Shown in pieces: positions 5,031 to 9,865 of a DNA stretch of 9,865 nt (position 1 is the stretch's first letter; the number at the start of each line of letters is the position of its first letter). The DNA comes from Clostridia bacterium (GTDB lineage: Bacteria; Bacillota; Clostridia; Oscillospirales; Acutalibacteraceae). Position numbers and translations under genes: made by a program. Where the stretch lies: the NCBI GenBank assembly GCA_017631745.1, contig JAGBSR010000066.1, positions 1-9,865 on the forward strand. The letters run 5' to 3'. Under the pieces are notes generated by a model, which saw only the letters and a list, made by a program, of their open reading frames with translations, had not been told where the DNA came from and did not search any database.

Positions 5031-6035
5031 ATGAACTGGTACAAAAATAAAGGCAACGAAGGCGATATCGTATTAAGCACCCGTGTACGCCTTGCGAGAA
5101 ATCTCACAGAATATCCTTTCCCCATAAGACTCGATGAGGCTCAGAGAAGAGATATCGGAAACACAGTAAAAGAAATTTTAGACACAGATAAAACCCTCAA
5201 GCTCAACTTCATCGATATGTCCTCTCTCTCCTCGGCTGAAACTGTCTCTCTTGCAGAAAAGCATCTCATAAGCCCGGAATTCGCTTGCGATACTCTTGGC
5301 AGAAGCTTGCTTCTTTCAGATGACGAGGACATAAGCATTATGATTTGCGAGGAAGATCACATAAGAATACAGACAGTTTATCCCGGTCTCTCTCTTGAAG
5401 AGGCTTTTGAAACTGCACTTAAAATTGATGAAATTCTCGAAAACAAGCTCTCATACGCCTTTGATGAAAACTTAGGCTATCTCACTCAGTGCCCCACCAA
5501 TATCGGCACCGCTCTACGTGCAAGCGTAATGCTTCATCTGCCTGCACTTAATAAAAAGGGTGCGATGCAGAGACTTTCAACCACCGTTGCAAAGCTCGGC
5601 CTCACTCTTCGCGGCTCCTACGGTGAGGGTAGTGAAGTATCGGGAGATATCTATCAGCTGAGCAATCAGGTAACTCTCGGCATCAGTGAAGAGGCAGCTA
5701 TCAAAAATCTCAACTCAATAGCTATGCAGATAATCGCCCAGGAAAAGCAGGCCCGTGCTCTCCTTATTAAAGACGAAGATTATCTCGACCGCATATACCG
5801 CGCTTACGGCATTCTTAAAAGTGCTTATAAGCTCACCTCAAAAGAGCTAATCAACCTCATATCTTATGTACGCGTCGGCGTTTCCGAAGGTATACTGGAT
5901 ATACCTGCCGAAAAACTTCGCGAACTGACAGTGCTTTTACAGCCTGCTACTCTCAATGCACATAGCGGCAAGATACTGACTCAGACTGAGCGCGATATAT
6001 TAAGGTCACAGAAAGTAAGAGAAGAACTAGCATAA
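5031..6035 (+). CDS. mcsB: Protein-arginine kinase McsB
   Basis: 334 residues. McsB phosphorylates arginine side chains, including those of CtsR, marking proteins for ClpCP. It has the phosphagen-kinase fold: STRVRLARN (16-24, nucleotide binding), EEDHIRIQ (107-114), CPTNIGTALRASVM (154-167, with the conserved Cys) and RGSYGEGSEVSGDIYQLSNQ (194-213, with the active-site Glu/loop). Near the C-terminus RDILRS (321-326) matches the RDxxRA phosphoarginine-binding site that allosterically activates McsB, with Ser for the last Ala. The protein is slightly shorter than Bacillus McsB (363), without any lost motif I can see. AAAGGAG (5014-5020) is inside the end of mcsA, 10 nt from the ATG. A hairpin and a cloverleaf repeat separate it from clpC. 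Confidence 0.96.
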   Translation: MNWYKNKGNEGDIVLSTRVRLARNLTEYPFPIRLDEAQRRDIGNTVKEILDTDKTLKLNFIDMSSLSSAETVSLAEKHLISPEFACDTLGRSLLLSDDEDISIMICEEDHIRIQTVYPGLSLEEAFETALKIDEILENKLSYAFDENLGYLTQCPTNIGTALRASVMLHLPALNKKGAMQRLSTTVAKLGLTLRGSYGEGSEVSGDIYQLSNQVTLGISEEAAIKNLNSIAMQIIAQEKQARALLIKDEDYLDRIYRAYGILKSAYKLTSKELINLISYVRVGVSEGILDIPAEKLRELTVLLQPATLNAHSGKILTQTERDILRSQKVREELA

Positions 6036-6041
6036 ACATTG

Positions 6042-6066
6042 GCGACGGGTCATTAAGACCCGTCGC
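6042..6066 (+). terminator. Strong hairpin after mcsB (attenuator or processing site)
   Basis: A perfect 10-bp G+C-rich stem (6042-6051/6057-6066) with loop ATTAA begins 6 nt after the mcsB stop. The following run TTTCAGTTT is a poor T-tract, so partial termination or mRNA protection is more likely than full termination, leaving some read-through into clpC. Confidence 0.5.
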
Positions 6067-6087
6067 TTTCAGTTTGCCTTTGAGGTT

Positions 6088-6181
6088 GGGCGGCGGCTCC
6101 GCAAAATCGCCAAAGGCGATTTTAGCGAGTGTCCTCGGCACTCGCCTGCCGAACCACCTTCGGCAGCGGAGCCGCCTGCCC
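6088..6181. repeat. Cloverleaf (four-way junction) palindromic element, copy 2, between mcsB and clpC
   Basis: Same plan as 3296-3376. Outer stem of 14 bp with one bulged T (6088-6101/6167-6181) encloses three hairpins: 9 bp with loop AAA (6103-6111/6115-6123), 7 bp plus a G.T and a C-G pair (6125-6133/6137-6145), and a perfect 8 bp with a 5-base loop (6146-6153/6159-6166). Single bases or none join the helices. GTTTGC (6072-6077) and GCAAAC (6189-6194) extend the symmetry outward. It fills nearly the whole mcsB-clpC gap and would be transcribed within the heat-shock operon. Confidence 0.88.
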
Positions 6182-6219
6182 TCTGACAGCAAACACATCA
6201 ATTCAAGGAGGAAAAGATT

Positions 6220-8658
6220 ATGTATAAATTCACAGGCTTCACCGAAAAAGCTAACCGAGCTCTTAACAGCGCAGTCGAAACAGCAGAAAATTTAGGTCAC
6301 ACCTATGTTGGCAGTGAGCACCTTTTATGCGGCATTGTCAAAGAAGGCGGCAGTGTAGCAACATCTCTTATGGCATCCAAAGGTATAACACCTACAAGTG
6401 TTGAACAGGAAATCAGAAAAACCGTAGGTGTCGGCATTCCAACTGTACTCACTCCCGATGACTTTACTCCGAGAAGCAAGCATATTATAGAGCTTTCTGT
6501 ATCTGTAGCTGCCAAGGAAAATGCAGGCTATGTGGGCACTGAGCATCTTTTAAATGCAATACTCAGCGAGGACGACAGCTGTGCTGCATTCATACTCTCT
6601 CAGTTGGGCTCCGACGCTCACAGCATACTTTCAGAAATCGACTCATCTTCAGGCAGAAGCCCCTATTCCCCCACTGCTTCAAGACGCAATTCAGGCAGCA
6701 AAAAATCATCCACCCCAACTCTCGACAAACACGGTAGCGACATTACTGCAAAAGCTCTCAGAGGAGAAATCGATCCGGTTATCGGCAGAGAAAAAGAAAT
6801 CGAAAGAGTTATCGAAATACTCTCCCGCCGCACTAAAAACAATCCCTGCCTTATAGGTGAGCCCGGTGTGGGCAAGACCGCCATTGCCGAAGGGCTCGCT
6901 TTAAAAATATCAGAGGGTGAGGTGCCCGAGCTTTTAAAAAGCAAGCGCATTGTATCTCTTGATCTTACAAGTATGGTTGCAGGCACTAAATACCGAGGCG
7001 ACTTCGAAGAGCGAATCAAAACCTGCATTGAAGAAACTGTCAAAAGCAAGGATGTCATTCTCTTTATCGATGAGGTTCACAATCTTATCGGTACCGGCTC
7101 CGCCGAGGGTGCAGTAGACGCGGCAAATATCCTGAAGCCTTCTCTTGCAAGAAGCGAGCTTCAGGTTATCGGTGCCACCACCTTAGAGGAATATAGAAAA
7201 TATATCGAAAAGGACAGTGCTCTTGAAAGACGCTTTCAATCTGTAAAGGTCGGTGAGCCCACAGCAGAGGAAACTGTAGAAATTCTCAAGGGACTTCGCA
7301 GTAAATACGAGGCTCACCACAAGGTAAAAATCACCGACGAAGCTATTAGCAGTGCCGTTAAGATGTCCACCCGATATATCAGCGACAGATTCCTGCCCGA
7401 CAAAGCCATCGACCTTATCGACGAGGCTTGCTCAAAGGTACGGCTTCGCTCTTATACTATGCCTCCCGAAGTCAAGGAAATAGAGCAGAAGCTCAAAGAG
7501 GTAACGGCGGAAAAAGCAGCGGCAGTCAACTCTCAGGATTTTGAGGGTGCGGCGCGCTTACGGGATAAAGAAAAGGAGCTTATGAGCGAGCTGACAGTGG
7601 GCAAAACCAACTGGAAAGAAAAATCTTCTCACGGTTTTTCCGAAGTAACGGCAAAAGAAATAGCCCTGATAGTTTCAGGTTGGACAGGTATTCCTGTAAG
7701 TGAAATAACCGCAGAAGAAGGCGAGAAACTTCTGAAATTAGAAGAAACCCTGCATCAAAGAATTGTCGGTCAGCATAATGCTGTCAGCGCTGTTGCAAAG
7801 GTTATAAGACGAAGCCGAAGCGGTCTCAAGGACCCTGACCGTCCTATGGGCTCATTTATATTCTCAGGCCCTACGGGTGTGGGTAAAACTGAGCTTTGCA
7901 AGGCTTTAGGTGCAGCTATGTTCGGCGATGAAAATGCCGTTATCCGTCTTGATATGAGCGAATATATGGAAAAGCACAACGCCTCAAAATTAGTGGGCTC
8001 ACCTCCGGGCTATGTGGGATATGACGATGGCGGGCAGCTGACGGAAAAGGTTCGTCGCAAGCCTTACAGCATTATACTCTTCGACGAAATCGAAAAGGCT
8101 CACCCTGATGTTTTCAATATGCTCTTACAGATTCTTGACGACGGTATTCTTACAGATTCCACCGGCAGAAGGGTTGATTTTAAAAATACTGTTATCATTA
8201 TGACATCCAACCTCGGTGCAAAGCAGATTGCAGGTCAGGTTAAGTCTATAGGTTTCGGTGAGGACAGCGAAAAAATTTCCGACGAAAAAATCAGAGGTGC
8301 CGTTATGGGCGAGCTAAAAAAAGCTTTCCGACCTGAATTTTTAGGCAGAATTGATGAGGTTATTGTTTTCAGTCAGCTCAGCAGTGACGATATAAAAGAA
8401 ATTGCAGGCAGGATGATTGATACTCTCAGAAGCAGACTTTCTGCAATGGATATTCATATGGAATTTTCACAGGAGGTTATCGACTTTGTTGCCAAGGCAG
8501 GCTTTGACCCCGTTTACGGTGCAAGACCTTTACGAAAAGCTCTGCAGAGCTCTCTTGAGGATAAGCTTTCGGAAGAAATATTGCAAGGCAATGTCAGCGC
8601 CGGAAAAAGCTACAGATGCACTCTTTCGCAAAATGAGATAATATTTTCTGAAGAATAA
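6220..8658 (+). CDS. clpC: ATP-dependent Clp protease ATPase subunit ClpC
   Basis: 812 residues, the normal ClpC length. Hsp100 unfoldase that feeds proteins, including phosphoarginine-marked ones, to ClpP. Domains in order: double Clp-N repeat (about 1-140; this domain binds phosphoarginine in Bacillus), Ser/Thr-rich linker (141-167), AAA module 1 with Walker A GEPGVGKT (213-220) and Walker B LFIDEVH (281-287), middle domain with a UVR-like coiled coil (about 415-458) that sets it apart from ClpA/ClpE, AAA module 2 with Walker A GPTGVGKT (550-557) and Walker B ILFDEIEKAH (619-628), and the C-terminal D2 small domain with GARPL (767-771). IGF (677-679) is the ClpP-docking loop. AAGGAGGA (6205-6212) is 7 nt before the ATG. 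It is last in the ctsR operon; radA/disA, which often follow clpC, are absent here. Confidence 0.97.
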   Translation: MYKFTGFTEKANRALNSAVETAENLGHTYVGSEHLLCGIVKEGGSVATSLMASKGITPTSVEQEIRKTVGVGIPTVLTPDDFTPRSKHIIELSVSVAAKENAGYVGTEHLLNAILSEDDSCAAFILSQLGSDAHSILSEIDSSSGRSPYSPTASRRNSGSKKSSTPTLDKHGSDITAKALRGEIDPVIGREKEIERVIEILSRRTKNNPCLIGEPGVGKTAIAEGLALKISEGEVPELLKSKRIVSLDLTSMVAGTKYRGDFEERIKTCIEETVKSKDVILFIDEVHNLIGTGSAEGAVDAANILKPSLARSELQVIGATTLEEYRKYIEKDSALERRFQSVKVGEPTAEETVEILKGLRSKYEAHHKVKITDEAISSAVKMSTRYISDRFLPDKAIDLIDEACSKVRLRSYTMPPEVKEIEQKLKEVTAEKAAAVNSQDFEGAARLRDKEKELMSELTVGKTNWKEKSSHGFSEVTAKEIALIVSGWTGIPVSEITAEEGEKLLKLEETLHQRIVGQHNAVSAVAKVIRRSRSGLKDPDRPMGSFIFSGPTGVGKTELCKALGAAMFGDENAVIRLDMSEYMEKHNASKLVGSPPGYVGYDDGGQLTEKVRRKPYSIILFDEIEKAHPDVFNMLLQILDDGILTDSTGRRVDFKNTVIIMTSNLGAKQIAGQVKSIGFGEDSEKISDEKIRGAVMGELKKAFRPEFLGRIDEVIVFSQLSSDDIKEIAGRMIDTLRSRLSAMDIHMEFSQEVIDFVAKAGFDPVYGARPLRKALQSSLEDKLSEEILQGNVSAGKSYRCTLSQNEIIFSEE

Positions 8659-8664
8659 AAAGCA

Positions 8665-8692
8665 ATCACCCTCATATAATATAAAGGGTGAT
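8665..8692 (+). promoter_or_regulatory. Hairpin covering the ribosome site of the TspO gene
   Basis: ATCACCCT (8665-8672) pairs perfectly with AGGGTGAT (8685-8692), which is the ribosome-binding region of the next gene; the 12-base loop is A/T only and includes TATAAT. There is no T-run, so it is not a terminator. In mRNA reading through from clpC, the ribosome site would be masked. Confidence 0.55.
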
Positions 8693-8696
8693 GAAA

Positions 8697-9182
8697 ATGA
8701 AAATGAATATGAACAAAAGCAAAACTAAAATTTATGCTTCTTCTATAGCCATAGCTCTTGTAGTCGGCGGTCTGTCTGCATTGCTGACCAATATGGGTAT
8801 GGACAGTTACAAAGCCGCTGAAAAGCCTGCACTCACTCCCCCTGATATACTTTTCCCTATAGTGTGGACTATTCTCTACATTCTTATGGGTATAAGTGCC
8901 GGCAGAATATGGATAGCAACAAAAGACAAACAGCACAACAGCGGTCTGCTTGTGTATCTTATTCAGCTTGCAGTGAATTTTCTGTGGAGTATTTTCTTTT
9001 TCAATCTTCAGCTTTACGGATTTTCCTTTTTCTGGTTACTGCTCTTATGGGTGCTGATAATTGTGATGATTGTGGCCTTCAGTAAAACAGACAAGATTGC
9101 GGCATATTTACAGATACCTTATCTGTTGTGGGTAACCTTTGCAGCTTATCTTAATTTTATGGTGTGGATGCTGAATAAGTAA
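8697..9182 (+). CDS. TspO/MBR family membrane protein (tryptophan-rich sensory protein)
   Basis: 161 residues with five hydrophobic segments (about 13-32, 51-72, 83-103, 109-128, 137-157), the TspO topology. Family motifs: KPALTPPDILFPIVWTILY (43-61), NFLWSIFFF (94-102) and the loop before and in helix 5, PYLLWVTFAAYLNF (141-154). Bacterial TspO proteins bind porphyrins and similar ligands and are linked to stress responses; the actual ligand here is unknown. Several in-frame starts exist (8688, 8691, 8697, 8703, 8709); 8697 gives the best distance from AAAGGG (8683-8688, 8 nt). It begins 38 nt after clpC with no terminator between, so it may be read from the heat-shock operon, though a hairpin covers its ribosome site. 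Its last three codons and stop lie in the 17-bp inverted repeat shared with trmL. Confidence 0.88.
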   Translation: MKMNMNKSKTKIYASSIAIALVVGGLSALLTNMGMDSYKAAEKPALTPPDILFPIVWTILYILMGISAGRIWIATKDKQHNSGLLVYLIQLAVNFLWSIFFFNLQLYGFSFFWLLLLWVLIIVMIVAFSKTDKIAAYLQIPYLLWVTFAAYLNFMVWMLNK

Positions 9183-9376
9183 AGTTTTGTCAAACTTTTA
9201 CAAAAGTTTGTAGGGTGCGGGGCAACGCCCTGCAACATTGATAAACATTGAATAATTAAAAGCAGCAGATACCTTTTGTAGGTTAATCTGCTGCTTATCG
9301 TTTTTTTGTTTCGCCCTCGCCGGGCAGGCATTACTTTTTTTGTAAAAAAAGTAATCAAAAAAACTTTACTTATTCA
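9172..9376. repeat. Nested inverted-repeat element between convergent tspO and trmL
   Basis: TGAATAAGTAAAGTTTT at 9172-9188 recurs perfectly inverted at 9360-9376. The arms continue with the same order of parts: a hairpin centred on TTTTACAAAA (9191-9210 on the left, 9 bp; 9330-9355 on the right, 12 bp) and then a G+C-rich hairpin (9217-9223/9227-9233 left, with one G.T pair; weak GCCC/GGGC at 9313-9316/9322-9325 right). The terminator hairpin 9260-9296 is near the centre. The stop codons of both flanking genes fall inside the 17-bp ends. Confidence 0.8.
9260..9307. terminator. Bidirectional intrinsic terminator between tspO and trmL
   Basis: An 11-bp stem (9260-9270/9286-9296), continued inward by ACC/GGT past a two-base bulge, is followed on the plus strand by TATCG and seven T (9301-9307). 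On the minus strand it is followed by TTTAATTATT. It can therefore serve both convergent genes. Confidence 0.88.
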
Positions 9377-9865
9377 TCCCATTTATATTTCGTCAATTCA
9401 CCGCTGCATAAAAGCTCGGGAAATCCCCACTGACGAAGCACCTCATAAGTGGCAATGGCAACCGTATTTGAAAGATTAAGACTTCGCGCATCACCTATCA
9501 TAGGCATACGAAGGCAAGTGTCAGGATTATCCTTGAGTAAGCTCTCGGGCAAGCCTGCATCCTCTCTGCCAAAAACTATATAAGCATTTTCAGGGAAAGA
9601 TACATCAGAATATATGTGCTGACCTTTTGTGGTGAAATAAAAGAACTTGCCGTCTTTATTTTTTTCAAAAAAGTCGCTGAGGCTGTCATAATAAGTAATA
9701 TCTAAAAGGTACCAGTAATCAAGACCTGCACGCTTCAACTTTTTATCGTCAACAGTGAAGCCCATAGGCTTTACAAGATGCAAAGATGCTCCCGTTGCGG
9801 CGCAGGTACGGGCAATGTTACCTGTATTCTGAGGTATCTGAGGTTCTACGAGAACGATATTTAGC
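9370..9865 (-). CDS. trmL: tRNA (cytidine(34)-2'-O)-methyltransferase TrmL, start just outside the window
   Basis: A SPOUT-class methyltransferase that methylates the 2'-O of the wobble base in tRNA-Leu (E. coli TrmL). The frame is open to the window edge and reads LNIVLVEPQIPQNTGNIAR at the N-terminus, which is how family members begin; base 9865 is the third base of the preceding codon and is G, fitting ATG at 9867-9865, so only two bases are missing (165 residues in full, family about 155-160). Motifs: ATGASLHLVKPMGF, GREDAGLP (SAM-binding knot) and the C-terminal knot motif RMPMIGDARSLNLSN followed by TVAIATYEVLRQ. A shorter internal start at 9783 would cut off the conserved N-terminus and is rejected. 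Convergent with tspO; its stop lies in the shared 17-bp inverted repeat. Confidence 0.94.
   Translation of the reverse strand, partial: LNIVLVEPQIPQNTGNIARTCAATGASLHLVKPMGFTVDDKKLKRAGLDYWYLLDITYYDSLSDFFEKNKDGKFFYFTTKGQHIYSDVSFPENAYIVFGREDAGLPESLLKDNPDTCLRMPMIGDARSLNLSNTVAIATYEVLRQWGFPELLCSGELTKYKWDE

Noticed and set aside
6088..6181. tRNA or tRNA-like gene because of the cloverleaf shape
   Set aside because: There is no T-loop (GTTCGA) motif, anticodon-like seven-base loop, or CCA/acceptor layout; the stem lengths and 3-base loops do not fit a tRNA.
6074..6295. Open frame of 73 codons across the second cloverleaf into clpC
   Set aside because: No ribosome site, composed of the palindrome, and it overlaps the well-supported clpC start in another frame.
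8675..8680. TATAAT just before the TspO gene as its promoter
   Set aside because: Transcription would start at or after the ribosome site, and there is no -35 box at a proper distance; the sequence is the loop of a hairpin.
1..9865. CRISPR array, rRNA, transposase or prophage genes
   Set aside because: No regularly spaced direct repeats, rRNA-like stretch, or recombinase/phage coding motifs were found on either strand.

Overview
The window looks like chromosomal DNA of a low-to-mid GC Gram-positive anaerobe, most likely a gut Clostridium-relative of the Ruminococcaceae/Oscillospirales type. The evidence is a ctsR-mcsA-mcsB-clpC heat-shock operon with CtsR heptad operators, strong AGGAGG-type ribosome binding sites, short intergenic hairpins with T-tracts, and A/T-leaning codon use. 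Most of the window is housekeeping, but the spaces between genes are unusually rich in structured repeats.

Layout. Bases 1-100 are GC-rich and hold the end of something that starts outside the window; their tail matches a repeat found again near 3377. A minus-strand secreted protein with a signal peptide and one InlB-type repeat (149-1156) is followed, divergently, by a two-gene unit: a fusion of a YwlE-like phosphatase (arginine-type signature Thr11) with a RimI acetyltransferase (1370-2218), then tsaD (2223-3233), 4 nt apart. Next come the tsaD terminator, a four-way-junction (cloverleaf) palindromic element, and an unrecognised 56-residue Gly/Cys-rich membrane peptide with its own promoter, ribosome site and terminator. 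After a stretch dense in CtsR heptads lies ctsR (apparently using a non-AUG start), then mcsA, mcsB, a second cloverleaf element, and clpC (6220-8658). A TspO/MBR membrane protein (8697-9182) follows directly. Convergent to it is trmL (minus strand, 9370 to the window edge). The gap between these last two genes is a nested inverted-repeat element bounded by a perfect 17-bp inverted repeat that supplies both stop codons.

How the genes work together. CtsR represses the operon. McsA activates the arginine kinase McsB, which marks proteins with phosphoarginine, and ClpC with ClpP degrades marked proteins. YwlE-type phosphatases remove phosphoarginine, so the window appears to contain repressor, writer, activator, degrader and eraser of one signalling system within about 7 kb. 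The eraser is fused to a ribosomal-protein acetyltransferase and sits next to tsaD, a tRNA t6A gene. The strongest leads are the two cloverleaf elements with compensatory base changes, the fused eraser, the non-AUG ctsR start under a dense CtsR heptad array, the small Cys-rich peptide, and the inverted-repeat element at the tspO/trmL junction. No CRISPR array, rRNA, tRNA or transposase gene was seen.
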